A DNA stretch of 64,000 nt from Nonomuraea soli (lineage in GTDB: Bacteria > Actinomycetota > Actinomycetes > Streptosporangiales > Streptosporangiaceae): assembly GCF_013761175.1 (NCBI RefSeq), contig NZ_JACDUR010000001.1, positions 992,001-1,056,000 of the forward strand, given 5' to 3'. This document shows positions 20,259 through 30,098 of this stretch, one piece after another; position 1 is the first letter of the stretch, and each line of letters starts with the position of its first letter. Under the pieces are notes generated by a model, which was not told where the DNA came from, did no database searches, and saw nothing but the letters and a program-made list of their open reading frames with translations. The position numbers and the translations under genes are program-made.

Positions 20259-22922
20259 GTGACCGACGACGCCCTCCTACCCCTTGAAGCCGTACGCGGC
20301 AAGACCAGTGCCAAGGGGGCGGTGGTCGCGGCCGACAGGCTGCCGGTCGCCCGGGTCGCCGTCGACAACCCGCTGCCCCACCTCGACAGGACCTTCGACT
20401 ACCTGGTGCCGCAGACGCTCGACGACGCCGCCCGGCCGGGGGTGCGGGTGCGGGTACGGTTCGCGGGCAAACTGACCGACGGATACCTGCTGGAGCGGGT
20501 GGAGCGAAGCGACCACGAGGGGCGGCTGACGCCGCTGGAGCGGGTGATCTCGCCCGAGGTGGTGCTGACGCCCGAGATCGCGGGCCTCGCGCGGGGGGTG
20601 GCCGACCGCTACGCGGGCACACTCGCCGACGTCCTGCGCCTGGCCGTACCGCCTCGCCACGCCCGCGTGGAAACCGAGGCCCCGAAACCGGACCCCCGGC
20701 GCGCCGCCGCCTCGAAGCCGCCCGTCTCGGAGCCGCCCGTCTCGGAGCCGCCCGTCTCGGAGCCGCCCGTCACGGGGGCCGTCTCGGAGGCCGTATCCGC
20801 CGCCTACGACGCCGTCGCCCCTGTCGGCGCTTCGTCTGACGATGCCCCCGCCTCCACCGATGCTTCATCTGACGACGCCTCCGCCGCTTCGCCCGCCATC
20901 GGCGGCGCCGTCGCGTCGTCCAACGCCGCCTCCTCTCCCGGCGACGAGGCCGCCTCCGCTAGCGGTTCGTCCGATGACGCCTCCGACGCCTCCGGAGCCT
21001 CGGCTCCGGCCTCCACCTCTGCCTCGGCCCCGGCCTCCACCTCTGCTTCGGCCCCTGCCTCGGCCTCCGCTTCCCAGCCCAGTGCGTGGGACGAATACCC
21101 CATGGGCCCCTCCTTCCTCGATGCGCTGGAGCACGGCAGGGCGCCCCGGGCCGTCTGGAACGCTCTGCCCGGACGGTGCTGGGCGCGGCCGGTGGCGGAG
21201 GCCGTGGGGGCGACGCTGGCGGGCGGCAGGGGCGCCGTGGTCGTGGTGCCGGACGGCAAGGACGTCGCCTACCTCGACGAGGTCCTCACCGAGCATCTGG
21301 GCCCCGGCAGGCACGTGGCGCTCACCGCGCAGCTGGGTCCCGCCGAGCGTTACCGTCGCTGGCTGAAGGTGCTGAGAGGCGAGGTGCGGGCCGTCGTCGG
21401 CACGCGGGCCGCCGCCTTCGCGCCCGTCGCGGAGCTCGGCCTGGCGGCGATCTGGGACGACGGGGACGACCTGCATGCCGAGCGGCTGGCGCCGTACCCT
21501 CACGCGCGCGAGGTGCTGGCCCTGCGCGCGCACCGCACGGGCGCGGCGATGCTGATCGGCGGCCATGCCCGTACGGCGGAGGCCACGCAGCTCATCGCCA
21601 CCGGCTGGGCGCGGCAGATCGTCGCCCGCCGCGAGACGATCAGGGCGGTCGCGCCGAGGGTGCGGCCCGCGGGCGAGGACGCGGAGCTGGCCAAGGACCA
21701 GGCGGCCAGGGCGGCCCGGCTGCCCAGCCTGGCGTGGAAGGTGCTGAAGGAGGGGCTGGAGCAGGGGCCGGTGCTGATCCAGGTGCCGCGGCGGGGGTAC
21801 GTCCCGGTGATCGCCTGCCAGAACTGCCGCGCCCCTGCCCGCTGCAACCAGCCCCCGACCCGCCACAGCCGCCAGGAGCCCACCGGACGACAGGAGCCGC
21901 CCGGCCGCCAGCGGCCGACCGCGTCAACGCCCGGCTCGCCATCCAGCACGCACTCCGGCTCGCCGTCCAACGCGTCCTCCGGCGCATCGTCCGGCGCGCC
22001 TTCCGGTTCGCCGTCGGTCCTTGCGTTGGGGCTGCCGGGCCTCGACGCCGACGCGCCGCGAGGTGGCGTGAGGGGAGCGGGCCCCGAGTCCGGTGACCCC
22101 GGCCACGGCGCCGAGGGCGACGGCTACGCTCTCGGCGCAACCCCCCGGAGCGAGCAGATCTGCCACGGCCCTCTGGCCCTCAGAACCGGCCACGCCGCCC
22201 CCTACTGCCGCTGGTGCGGCCGGGTCGACGCCGCGTGGCGGTGCCCGGCGTGCGGCGGTGGGCGGGTGCGGGCCGTCGTCGTCGGGGCCAGGCGCACCGC
22301 CGAGGAGCTCGGCCGTGCCTTTCCCTCCGTCCAGGTGAAGACGTCGGGCCGCGACGGCGTCCTGGCCACGATCGGCCCGAAGCCGGCGCTCGTCGTGGCC
22401 ACGCCGGGCGCCGAGCCCTCTCCGGAGGGCGGCTACGCGGCCGTCGTGCTGCTCGACGGCTGGTCGATGCTGGGCAGGGCCGATCTGCGCGCCTCGGAGG
22501 AGGCGCTGCGCCGCTGGATGAACGCCGCCGCGCTCATGCGCCCGGCGGCCGAGCTGGTCGTCATGGCCGACGCCGCGCTCCCGGTGACGCAGGCCCTCAT
22601 CCGCTGGGATCCGATCACGCACGCGGAGCGGGAGCTGGCCGAGCGGGCCGAGCTGGGGTTCCCGCCTGCCGTCCGCATGGCGACGCTCACCGGCGGCGCG
22701 CCCGCGTTGCGCCAGATGCTGGAGGAGACCCGCCTGCCGCCGAACGCCGAGGTCCTGGGCCCTGTCATGGTCGGTGACGACCAGGAACGCATGATGGTGA
22801 GGGTGCCGAGACAGGAGGGTGCGGCCCTGGCGGCCGCGCTCAAGGGGGCCAGTGGGGTGCGTGCGGCCAGAAAGGCGCCTGACGTCGTGAGGGTGAGTGT
22901 CGACCCACTCGACCTGATTTAG
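20259..22922 (+). CDS. priA: PriA-like primosomal protein, ATPase motifs lost
   Basis: Actinobacterial PriA homologue expected to act in replication restart. The 887-residue protein starts with the 3'-DNA-binding domain (VAVDNPLPHLDRTFDYLVP) and ends with the helicase C-terminal domain (VVRVSVDPLDLI). No Walker A GKT is present and the DEAH position reads WDDGDDLH, in line with actinobacterial PriA proteins considered helicase-inactive. Two odd insertions are seen: a Ser/Ala/Pro-rich stretch at about residues 142-275 and about 105 low-complexity residues (about 529-634) that split the zinc-binding cysteines (CQNCRAPARC before, CRWCGR and CPACGG after). The GTG start has no ribosome site and may be leaderless. 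Confidence 0.88.
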   Translation: MTDDALLPLEAVRGKTSAKGAVVAADRLPVARVAVDNPLPHLDRTFDYLVPQTLDDAARPGVRVRVRFAGKLTDGYLLERVERSDHEGRLTPLERVISPEVVLTPEIAGLARGVADRYAGTLADVLRLAVPPRHARVETEAPKPDPRRAAASKPPVSEPPVSEPPVSEPPVTGAVSEAVSAAYDAVAPVGASSDDAPASTDASSDDASAASPAIGGAVASSNAASSPGDEAASASGSSDDASDASGASAPASTSASAPASTSASAPASASASQPSAWDEYPMGPSFLDALEHGRAPRAVWNALPGRCWARPVAEAVGATLAGGRGAVVVVPDGKDVAYLDEVLTEHLGPGRHVALTAQLGPAERYRRWLKVLRGEVRAVVGTRAAAFAPVAELGLAAIWDDGDDLHAERLAPYPHAREVLALRAHRTGAAMLIGGHARTAEATQLIATGWARQIVARRETIRAVAPRVRPAGEDAELAKDQAARAARLPSLAWKVLKEGLEQGPVLIQVPRRGYVPVIACQNCRAPARCNQPPTRHSRQEPTGRQEPPGRQRPTASTPGSPSSTHSGSPSNASSGASSGAPSGSPSVLALGLPGLDADAPRGGVRGAGPESGDPGHGAEGDGYALGATPRSEQICHGPLALRTGHAAPYCRWCGRVDAAWRCPACGGGRVRAVVVGARRTAEELGRAFPSVQVKTSGRDGVLATIGPKPALVVATPGAEPSPEGGYAAVVLLDGWSMLGRADLRASEEALRRWMNAAALMRPAAELVVMADAALPVTQALIRWDPITHAERELAERAELGFPPAVRMATLTGGAPALRQMLEETRLPPNAEVLGPVMVGDDQERMMVRVPRQEGAALAAALKGASGVRAARKAPDVVRVSVDPLDLI
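20718..20762 (+). repeat. Three 15-bp tandem repeats in priA
   Basis: Three copies of CCGCCCGTCTCGGAG encode PPVSE units, followed by a degenerate fourth copy. They lie at the start of the low-complexity insertion. Confidence 0.9.
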
Positions 22923-22959
22923 TCCTTTTCCCCGATTCGCGGGCATGGCGGTAACCCGT

Positions 22960-22965
22960 TAGCGT
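22960..22965 (+). promoter_or_regulatory. Leaderless -10 box
   Basis: TAGCGT lies six bases before the GTG at 22972 and there is no ribosome site, which fits transcription starting at or next to the start codon. Confidence 0.65.
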
Positions 22966-22971
22966 GCCCCT

Positions 22972-24459
22972 GTGTCCATCGATTGGGTGAACAGAGCCAT
23001 CGACGACCTACGAGCATGGGGGCGGGCCGGCGGCGTCGAGGTGGATGCCGACGAGATCCGGTTGTTGTGCGACTACGCCAGCGACTACCTCAAGGCCGAG
23101 CAACTGGCCGATTTCACCCCGGCGACCTTCGACGAACTCCTGCTGTCCATCTACCCCCGCAAGGTCATCGCGCCACCCGAGAGCGCTCCGGAGACCGTCG
23201 CGGCGGCGCGCACGCTGGTCGACTTCCTGTGCGCCGAGGGCCACACCGGCCCCGAGACCGCCGCGGCCATGCGCGTGCGGCTCGACGACATCGCGATCAG
23301 GCTGCCCGAGGCCCTGGCCGACGAGTCGAACTTCGGCATGACCAAGAGCCTGTTCAGCTCCATCGGCCCCGAGTCGCTGGAGCAGCCGATCTCCATCCCG
23401 TCGGGGGAGCAGCCCCAGCAGCACTCCGAGTGCGACTGCCCGGGCTGCTCGCCGCTGCCCGCCGTACGGCTGGCGCCCCTGCCCGAGCTGGTGGCGGCGG
23501 CCCGCGAGGTGCCGCTGCTGGCCGGCGAGAAGCCCGGACGGCTCGACGAGCACCTCGACGGCGTCACCGACCCGCTCGACCGCTGGGCCGCCACGGTGGA
23601 GTTCCTGCTGGAGCACGACACCGGCGGCGAGATCACCGGCAACGAGCAGGCGGACGCCGAGCTGTACGACCTGTTCGACATGCTCTTCCGCCTGCAGGTG
23701 CCGGTGCCGGTGGCGCTGATCGCCGAATACCTGGAGGAGATCGTCGAGGTCGGTCCCGTCGAGGTCGACAGGGCCGTCGCGGGCCTGGTGCACGCCGGGC
23801 TGGTCGCGCTCGACGCCGAGACGGTGGCGCTGACCCCGCTGGCCGTCTGGGGGCTGCGCGAGCTCTACCTCGAACGCGGCATGCACTCTCCCGAGGCGCC
23901 CGACCTGGCCGACGCCGACGCGATGGGGCTGATCGAGGGGCTGCTGCAGGGCATACCCACCGAGCTGGCCGAGGAGGACATCCGGCGCTGGCTGGAGGGT
24001 CGCACACCCGCCGAGGCCGCCGACGAACTGCTCGGCACCGCGTCGGGCGCGCCCGCCGTGGCGCGCGGCATCGCGATCACCATCGTCGACCGCCTCGGCA
24101 AGGAGGCCGAGCCCGCCGTACGCTCCTGCCTGGGCGACCCGGAGCTGCGCCCGCACGCCATCCACTGGCTCAACGCCCGCGGCCTGCCCGCGCCCGCGCT
24201 GACCCAGCAGGAGCTCCTGTGGGTGAGTGTCGACATGCTCGCCCTGGCCATGCCCGCGGCCGAGGACGACCCCGAGATGTTCGCCGAGAACATGGCGGCC
24301 TCCGGACCGCCCGCGCATATGATCGAGGAGATGTGGCGGGTCGACCACCCCGACGTGGTCGAGGTCCTGGAATTGCTGGGCCGCTCCCTGCCCGACGGCA
24401 CTGTGGCAAAAGCTGCCAGAAAGGCCGCCTTCAAGGCCCGCTCTCGCGCGATCGGGTGA
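22972..24459 (+). CDS. Conserved protein of unknown function, paralogue A
   Basis: A 495-residue soluble, acidic, mostly helical protein that I do not recognise. It has a Cys-rich patch ECDCPGC near residues 152-158, then a long region resembling winged-helix and HEAT-like helices (DRWAATVEFLLEHDTGGEITGN; LDAETVALTPLAVWGLRELYLERG). Its last 150 residues match those of the next gene, ending in [14 protein letters not shown]. The GTG start follows a TAGCGT box by six bases with no ribosome site, so it is probably leaderless. Tandem duplication with the following gene is likely. Function unknown. Confidence 0.8.
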   Translation: MSIDWVNRAIDDLRAWGRAGGVEVDADEIRLLCDYASDYLKAEQLADFTPATFDELLLSIYPRKVIAPPESAPETVAAARTLVDFLCAEGHTGPETAAAMRVRLDDIAIRLPEALADESNFGMTKSLFSSIGPESLEQPISIPSGEQPQQHSECDCPGCSPLPAVRLAPLPELVAAAREVPLLAGEKPGRLDEHLDGVTDPLDRWAATVEFLLEHDTGGEITGNEQADAELYDLFDMLFRLQVPVPVALIAEYLEEIVEVGPVEVDRAVAGLVHAGLVALDAETVALTPLAVWGLRELYLERGMHSPEAPDLADADAMGLIEGLLQGIPTELAEEDIRRWLEGRTPAEAADELLGTASGAPAVARGIAITIVDRLGKEAEPAVRSCLGDPELRPHAIHWLNARGLPAPALTQQELLWVSVDMLALAMPAAEDDPEMFAENMAASGPPAHMIEEMWRVDHPDVVEVLELLGRSLPDGTVAKAARKAAFKARSRAIG

Positions 24460-24478
24460 GCCTGTTACTGAAGTGATG

Positions 24479-24484
24479 TAAGTT
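24479..24484 (+). promoter_or_regulatory. Leaderless -10 box
   Basis: TAAGTT lies six bases before the GTG at 24491, in the 31-base gap after paralogue A, so paralogue B appears to have its own promoter. Confidence 0.65.
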
Positions 24485-24490
24485 TCCTGG

Positions 24491-25774
24491 GTGGCAAACA
24501 ACGTCATCGACCTGCGCAGGCCCACCGGAGAAGGCTGCGGCTGCGCAGCCTGCGAGAAGCTGAGCTTCCCCCCGGTCGAGCTGGCCGCCGACGCCGAGCT
24601 GGCCGCTCGGGTGCCGGTGGTGCCGCTGGTGGCGGACGCGGTCGCCCTGGCCCGATGGACCGGCACCCGGCCCGTCGGCCCGGAGGCGATGCTGCCCGAG
24701 GCCGACGCCGCGCGGGCGGTCCGGGAGCTGGGGTTGCGGCCCGAGCGGCTGCGGCTGCTGTGGGTCGTGGCGGTCAACACCGGCCTGCTGCGCATCACCC
24801 GCCAGCAGGCCGTGCCGGGGCCGTTCACGTTCGGCAAGGGCGTGGAGGCCACGCTGGAGTTCTGGGACGGCGTCGTCATGGACGTGCTCGACCGCGCCGA
24901 CGAGGGGCTGACCGGCTCGGCCGTCATCGATGAGCACCTGGCCGAGACGCTGGCCACCGTCTACTCCGTGCGCACGGGGGTGTCGGTGCCGGTCCTGGCC
25001 AAGGGCATCCTGCAGTCGCACGAGGTCGCCTGCGGGCCGTACAAGGGCGAGTCGATCCTGCGCGAGCTGACCTCCGCCCTGGAGCTGCTGGCCTACTGCG
25101 GGCTGGTCGAGACGACGGGCGAGCCGATCGCGTCGGGCAGCCGCATCAGGCTCACCCCGCTCGGCACCTGGGCGGTGCGCCAGGACCTGCGACGCGAGGG
25201 CCACGACGCGCCCACCGCCGCCCAGGTCAGGGTCTTCGCCGAGCTCGACGCCTCCGAACTGGTCGCGGCCATGGTCGCTGGCGGCGTCACGCCGAGCGCG
25301 GTCGCCTCGTGGCTGGAGCGCCGCTCGCCGCTCGAGGCGGCCCGCGCTCTGACGGCCATCGCGGCGTACGGCAACGCGGGCGAACGCGGCGCGGCCGGCA
25401 CCGTCCTCGACGAGCTCGGGCCCGAGGCGGAGGGCCCCCTGCGCGCGGCGCTCACCGAGCCTCTGCTGTGGCGTTACGCCGCCTCCTGGCTGCACATCCG
25501 CGACCTCCAAGCGCCGTCGCTGACGCCCGACGACCACGCCTGGCTCGCGGTCGACACCCTCGCCGCGCTGCTGTACCTGTCCGACGCCCCCGGCACGCTC
25601 GGCGGCCTCGACGAGGACCTGCCCGGCCTGGTCGCCCAGCTGCCCTCCGTCGACCACCCCGACACGCTGGCGGTGCTCGACCTGCTCGCCTCCCACCACG
25701 ACGACCAGGTGGTGGCCAAGGCCGCGCGCAAGGCCGCGATGAAGGCCAGATCGCTGGGGCCGCTTAAGCTGTAG
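24491..25774 (+). CDS. Conserved protein of unknown function, paralogue B
   Basis: A 427-residue soluble protein related to the preceding gene. Near its N-terminus it has [10 protein letters not shown], comparable to the CDCPGC patch of paralogue A. The middle repeats the [22 protein letters not shown] winged-helix-like pattern, and the C-terminal third aligns with paralogue A ([45 protein letters not shown]). No signal peptide or membrane segment is seen. It has its own leaderless box and precedes def by 30 bases. Function unknown; the pair may form a heteromer. Confidence 0.8.
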   Translation: MANNVIDLRRPTGEGCGCAACEKLSFPPVELAADAELAARVPVVPLVADAVALARWTGTRPVGPEAMLPEADAARAVRELGLRPERLRLLWVVAVNTGLLRITRQQAVPGPFTFGKGVEATLEFWDGVVMDVLDRADEGLTGSAVIDEHLAETLATVYSVRTGVSVPVLAKGILQSHEVACGPYKGESILRELTSALELLAYCGLVETTGEPIASGSRIRLTPLGTWAVRQDLRREGHDAPTAAQVRVFAELDASELVAAMVAGGVTPSAVASWLERRSPLEAARALTAIAAYGNAGERGAAGTVLDELGPEAEGPLRAALTEPLLWRYAASWLHIRDLQAPSLTPDDHAWLAVDTLAALLYLSDAPGTLGGLDEDLPGLVAQLPSVDHPDTLAVLDLLASHHDDQVVAKAARKAAMKARSLGPLKL

Positions 25775-25804
25775 GGGTTCGATTCCGACGAGAGAGAGGT
25801 TCCC

Positions 25805-26353
25805 TTGGCGATCCAGGCGATCCGGCTGTTCGGAGACCCGGTGTTGCGCACCCCTGCGGCTCCGGTCGTCGACTTCGACAAGGAGCTGCGCAAGCTGGTC
25901 AAAGACCTCACCGACACGATGATGGACGCCCCGGGCGCAGGCCTGGCCGCTCCGCAGATCGGTGTGGGGCTGCGCGTGTTCACCTACTACGTCGACGACC
26001 AGCTCGGCCACCTGATCAACCCGGACCTCGACCTCTCCGACGAGCTCGACGAGGAGGGGGAGGAGGGCTGCCTGTCCTTCCCCGGCCTGTCGTATCCCAC
26101 CCCGCGTGCCGTACGAGCCGTCGCCAAGGGCTTCGACATGCACGGCGAGCCGGTCGTGCTGGAGGGCACCGACCTGATGGCCCGCTGCTTCCAGCACGAG
26201 ACCGACCACCTCGACGGCATCCTGTTCATCGACCGCATGGACCTCAAGCAGCGCAAGCTGGCCATGAAGGCGATCCGCGAGGCCGAGTGGACCGGCGCCG
26301 CGGCGCCGACGTTCAAGCTGTCGCCCCACGCCACCGGCGGGCGGGCCCTGTGA
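25805..26353 (+). CDS. def: Peptide deformylase
   Basis: Removes the formyl group from new proteins. All three metal-site motifs are present: [11 protein letters not shown] (residues 44-54), EGCLSFP (87-93) and HETDH (131-135). The start is TTG at 25805, with GAGAGAGAGG upstream. The last codon overlaps the fmt GTG (GTGA), so deformylase and formyltransferase are coupled, matching their linked roles in initiation. Confidence 0.97.
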   Translation: MAIQAIRLFGDPVLRTPAAPVVDFDKELRKLVKDLTDTMMDAPGAGLAAPQIGVGLRVFTYYVDDQLGHLINPDLDLSDELDEEGEEGCLSFPGLSYPTPRAVRAVAKGFDMHGEPVVLEGTDLMARCFQHETDHLDGILFIDRMDLKQRKLAMKAIREAEWTGAAAPTFKLSPHATGGRAL

Positions 26354-27279
26354 GACTCGTCTTCGCGGGCACCCCCGAGACGGCCCTGCCGTCGCTGCGT
26401 GCCCTCATCGACTCGCCCCGGCACGAGGTCGTCGCCGTCGTCACGCGGCCCGACGCGCAGTCGGGACGCGGGCGCAAGGTGCACCCGTCGCCGGTGGCGC
26501 AGCTGGCCGAGGAGTCGGGCATCGAGGTGCTGCGCCCGGCCAAGGCCTCCGACCCCGCCTTCCAGGAGCGGCTGCGGGAGATCGACCCCGACTGCTGCCC
26601 GGTCGTCGCCTACGGCGCGCTGCTGCCGCAGTCGGCCCTCGACATCCCGCGCCACGGCTGGATCAACCTGCACTTCTCGATCCTGCCCGCCTGGCGTGGC
26701 GCCGCGCCCGTGCAGCACGCCGTGCTCCACGGCGACGAGATCACCGGGGCGTGCACCTTCCAGATCGTCAAGGAGCTCGACGCCGGGCCCGTCTACGGCG
26801 TGGTCACCGAGGAGATCCGGCCTGCCGACACCAGCGGCGAGCTGCTGGAGCGGCTGTCGATCTCCGGCGCGGGGCTGCTGGCCGCCACCCTCGACGGGGT
26901 GGAGGACGGCGCGCTGGAGGCTCGCGCGCAGCCGCTCGACGGGGTGTCCTACGCGGGCAAGATCGGCGTCGACGACGCTCACGCCGACTTCACCGCGCCC
27001 GCCATGCGGGTCGACCGGCTGGTGCGGGCGTGCACACCGAACCCGGGCGCGTGGGCGGAGTTCCGCGGTCAGCGGGTCAAGCTCGGTCCCGTACGGCTCG
27101 CGCCCGACGCCGAGCGGCTGGCGCCGGGGGAGATCCTGGCGTCGAAGAAGTCGGTGCTGGTCGGCACCGCCACGCATCCGGTCGAGCTCAGCGACGTCCA
27201 GGCGCAGGGCAAGAGGGTGATGAGCGCGGTGGAGTGGGCACGCGGCGTACGGCCGGCGCCCGAGGATCGGCTGGGCTGA
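26350..27279 (+). CDS. fmt: Methionyl-tRNA formyltransferase
   Basis: Formylates initiator Met-tRNA using 10-formyl-tetrahydrofolate. The 309-residue protein has the N-terminal Rossmann entry [12 protein letters not shown], the formyltransferase core [17 protein letters not shown] with the catalytic Asn/His, and a C-terminal OB-like domain. The GTG start at 26350 overlaps the def TGA; a longer frame upstream reads through def. The stop overlaps the rsmB ATG by one base. Confidence 0.96.
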   Translation: MRLVFAGTPETALPSLRALIDSPRHEVVAVVTRPDAQSGRGRKVHPSPVAQLAEESGIEVLRPAKASDPAFQERLREIDPDCCPVVAYGALLPQSALDIPRHGWINLHFSILPAWRGAAPVQHAVLHGDEITGACTFQIVKELDAGPVYGVVTEEIRPADTSGELLERLSISGAGLLAATLDGVEDGALEARAQPLDGVSYAGKIGVDDAHADFTAPAMRVDRLVRACTPNPGAWAEFRGQRVKLGPVRLAPDAERLAPGEILASKKSVLVGTATHPVELSDVQAQGKRVMSAVEWARGVRPAPEDRLG

Positions 27280-29039
27280 TGGCTGGAGGATCGGGGGGAT
27301 CCGGCGAGCGCCGAAACCAGAGCGGCCAGCGAGGCGGCGGTCCGGGGCAGCAGAGCGGTGGTTCCGGACAGCGGGGTGGCGGTTCCGGGCAGCGGAGCGG
27401 TGATTCCGGGCAGCGGAGCGGTGGTTCCGGGCAGCGGAGTGGCGGTTCCGGGCAGCCGGGCGGTGGTTCCGGGCAGCGGGGCGGGGCTGGGCGGCCGGGC
27501 AAGCCGGTGCGTGACGACGCGCGCAACGCCGCCTACGACGTGCTGCGGGCCGTCGACGAGCGCGACGCCTACGCCAACCTGCTGATGCCCAGGCTCCTGC
27601 GCGAGCGCGGTCTCGGCGGGCGCGACGCGGCCCTGGCCACCGAGCTGGCGTACGGCACGCTGCGCGGCCTGGGCTCCTACGACAAGATCATCGCCGCCTG
27701 CGTCGACCGCGACCCCGACCCCGAGGTGCTCGACGCGCTGCGCCTGGGCGCTCACCAGCTGCTGCGCATGCGGGTGCCCCCGCACGCCGCCGTGGGCACG
27801 ACGGTCGACCTCGTCCGGCTGCGCATCGGCCAGGGCGCGGCGAAGTTCGTCAACGCCGTGCTGCGCAAGATCGCGGCTCGCACGATCGACGAGTGGCTGC
27901 CGATCGTGGCTCCCGCGAAGGAGGCCGACCTGCTCGGCCACCTGGCCGTCACCCACAGCCATCCGCGCTGGGTGGTGGCCGCCTTCCGCGACGCCCTGGG
28001 CGACGACGCCCGGCTGCCCGAGCTGCTGGAGGCCGACAACGCCCGGCCGGCGGTCACCCTGGTCGCGCGCCCCGGCCGCAGCGACGTGGCCGAACTGGAG
28101 GAGTCGGGCGCCGAGCCGGGGCGGTACTCGCCGTACGCGGCCTACCTGCCCGAGGGCGATCCCGGCAGGATCCCGGCCGTGGCCGCCTACCGGGCGGCGG
28201 TGCAGGACGAGGCCAGCCAGCTGGTGGCTCTGGCGCTGGCCAGGGTGCCGCTGGAGGGGCCCGACCGGTTGTGGCTCGACATGTGCGCGGGCCCCGGCGG
28301 CAAGGCGGGCCTGCTCGACGCCATCGCCGCCTACGGCGACGAGGCGGGGCTGGAGCGGGAGAAGAGAGAACACGAGGAGAACGGCCGTCGCGCGGCCTCC
28401 GACGGCGCCTCCGACGGCGCCTCCGACGGCGCCTCCGACGGCGGATTCGACGGCGGATTCGACGGCGGATTCGACGGCGGGCCTGGCAGTGGGCGCGGCG
28501 GTGGGTCCGGCGGGTTCGAGGCCGTCCAGGCTTTCCCCGGTGGCGCCCACCTGGTGGCCGCCGACGCGCAGCACCATCGCGCTCGCCTGGTGTGGGAGAC
28601 CACCCGCGAGGCGGCGGTGATCACCGCCGACGGCACCGAGCCGCCCTGGCGCCAGGGCGTCTTCGACCGCGTCATGCTCGACGCCCCCTGCACCGGCCTG
28701 GGCGCCCTGCGGCGGCGTCCCGAGGCGCGCTGGCGGCGCGACGCGCGCAGCGTGCCCGAGCTGACCAAGCTCCAGCGTGCCCTGCTCGACTCCGCCGTCG
28801 CCGCGCTGCGCCCCGGCGGCGTCCTGGCCTACGTCACCTGCTCGCCCCACCTGGCCGAGACCCAGGTGGTCGTCTCCGACGCCCTCAAGCGCCACCCGGA
28901 GCTGGAGCAGCTCGACGCCCGCGCCTACCTGCCCGAGGTGGGGGATCTCGGTCAGGGGCCGCACGCGCAGTTCTGGCCGCACCGGCACGGGACGGACGCG
29001 ATGTTCCTCGCCCTCCTCCGGAAAACAAGCAAGCGTTAG
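27279..29039 (+). CDS. rsmB: 16S rRNA m5C967 methyltransferase (Sun/RsmB family) with repeat insertions
   Basis: Methylates a cytosine of 16S rRNA. It has an N-terminal NusB-like domain (ARNAAYDVLRAVDERDAYANLLMPRLLRERGL) and a C-terminal SAM-binding domain with MCAGPGGK, the catalytic motif DAPCTGLGALRRRPEARWR and VTCSPH. The 586-residue length exceeds the usual 430-480 because of two low-complexity parts: about 70 Gly/Ser/Gln-rich residues at the N-terminus and about 60 residues containing ASDG and GFDG repeats inserted between SAM-binding motifs (around residues 360-410). Both are encoded by tandem DNA repeats. The start ATG overlaps the fmt stop. Confidence 0.93.
   Translation: MAGGSGGSGERRNQSGQRGGGPGQQSGGSGQRGGGSGQRSGDSGQRSGGSGQRSGGSGQPGGGSGQRGGAGRPGKPVRDDARNAAYDVLRAVDERDAYANLLMPRLLRERGLGGRDAALATELAYGTLRGLGSYDKIIAACVDRDPDPEVLDALRLGAHQLLRMRVPPHAAVGTTVDLVRLRIGQGAAKFVNAVLRKIAARTIDEWLPIVAPAKEADLLGHLAVTHSHPRWVVAAFRDALGDDARLPELLEADNARPAVTLVARPGRSDVAELEESGAEPGRYSPYAAYLPEGDPGRIPAVAAYRAAVQDEASQLVALALARVPLEGPDRLWLDMCAGPGGKAGLLDAIAAYGDEAGLEREKREHEENGRRAASDGASDGASDGASDGGFDGGFDGGFDGGPGSGRGGGSGGFEAVQAFPGGAHLVAADAQHHRARLVWETTREAAVITADGTEPPWRQGVFDRVMLDAPCTGLGALRRRPEARWRRDARSVPELTKLQRALLDSAVAALRPGGVLAYVTCSPHLAETQVVVSDALKRHPELEQLDARAYLPEVGDLGQGPHAQFWPHRHGTDAMFLALLRKTSKR
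27339..27485 (+). repeat. Seven 21-bp tandem repeats in the rsmB 5' end
   Basis: Seven copies of a 21-base unit near GGTTCCGGGCAGCGGAGCGG(T) encode seven-residue GSGQRSG units. The length is a multiple of three, so copy-number change would keep the frame. Confidence 0.92.
28395..28478 (+). repeat. 12-bp tandem repeats inside rsmB
   Basis: Four perfect copies of GCCTCCGACGGC (28395-28442, ASDG) run directly into three perfect copies of GGATTCGACGGC (28443-28478, GFDG). The near-perfect identity points to recent slippage. Confidence 0.93.
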
Positions 29040-29098
29040 GTCACAGTTCGGGGACGAAGGCTTGCCTGACGCGAGCCCTCGTGTGATGCCATCACGGC

Positions 29099-30085
29099 GT
29101 GAGCCCCCTCGACGACCTGCGCGCCGCCGAACTCGACCCCATCGTCTGGCTCCAGAGCCTGCCCACGGCACTGGAGCCGGTAATGGAGTTCGTGTCGCTG
29201 TTCGGCACCGAGACCTTCTTCCTGTTCCTGCTGCCGCTCTTCTACTGGTGCGTCAGCCCGCGCGCCGGCCTGCTGATGGGCGCGGTGGTGCTGGCGAGCG
29301 CCTCCACGAACCTGGTGGGCAAGCTCCTGTTCCACGCGCCCAGGCCGTACTGGATCGACGCCAGGATCCGGCCGCTGGGCGTCGAGGAGCAGTTCGGCAT
29401 GCCCTCGGGGCACGCCCAGATCGCCACGGCCACCTGGGGCGCCCTGGCGAGCCTGGTGCGGCGGCCGTGGGCCCCGTGGGCATGGTGGGCGGCGGGCGTG
29501 ATCACCGCGCTGATCGCGCTGTCGCGGGTCTACCTGGGCGTGCACTTCATCTCCGATGTGGTCCTGGGCGTGGTGCTCGGGCTCGGTGTCCTGCTGGCCG
29601 TCCTGGGTCTCGAAGGGCGCGTCACGCGCTGGTGGCTGGCCCGGTCGCTCTGGGCGCAGTTGCTGTTCGCCGCCGCCGTGTCCGGCATCATGATCGGCGC
29701 CGCGGTGCTGGCCAACCTGCCGCACGACGGCTGGACGCTGCCGCAGGCGTGGGCGGCGGCCGGGCGGATCGACCCGGAGAACCTCGACTACATGGTGGCC
29801 CTGTCGGGTTCGGCGCTCGGCATGCTCGCCGGCGTCGCGCTCATGTGGCGCCTGGGCTGGTTCACCACCGCGGGCCCGGTACGGCAGCGCGTGCTGCGCT
29901 GGGCACTGGGCTCGGCGGTGGTCGGGCTGCTCTGGTACGGCACGCGCGAACTGCTCCCCGACGACAGCGCCTGGAGATATCTCCGCTATGCCGCGATCTC
30001 CCTGTGGGTGCAGCTGGGCGCCCCCCTGACCTTCATCGCGCTCGGACTCATGACCCGCGAGAAGATCGGGGCTCGCGCGCCCTAG
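29099..30085 (+). CDS. PAP2-family membrane phosphatase
   Basis: A 328-residue integral membrane protein with about seven hydrophobic segments. All three PAP2 active-site motifs are visible: [11 protein letters not shown] (KX6RP), PSGHAQ and [12 protein letters not shown] (SRX5HX3D). It probably dephosphorylates a lipid phosphate or pyrophosphate on the outer face of the membrane, for example undecaprenyl diphosphate; the exact lipid is unknown. The start GTG at 29099 has no clear ribosome site. Its TAG lies in a TAGACT box in front of rpe. Confidence 0.88.
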   Translation: MSPLDDLRAAELDPIVWLQSLPTALEPVMEFVSLFGTETFFLFLLPLFYWCVSPRAGLLMGAVVLASASTNLVGKLLFHAPRPYWIDARIRPLGVEEQFGMPSGHAQIATATWGALASLVRRPWAPWAWWAAGVITALIALSRVYLGVHFISDVVLGVVLGLGVLLAVLGLEGRVTRWWLARSLWAQLLFAAAVSGIMIGAAVLANLPHDGWTLPQAWAAAGRIDPENLDYMVALSGSALGMLAGVALMWRLGWFTTAGPVRQRVLRWALGSAVVGLLWYGTRELLPDDSAWRYLRYAAISLWVQLGAPLTFIALGLMTREKIGARAP

Positions 30086-30098
30086 ACTCGGATCCATC

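Noticed and set aside
25772..25800. tRNA-like T-loop string GGTTCGATTCC before def
   Set aside because: No acceptor stem, anticodon arm or correct spacing around it; it is the leader of def.
27339..27485. CRISPR-like array
   Set aside because: The units are directly adjacent without spacers, are a multiple of three long and lie within an open reading frame.
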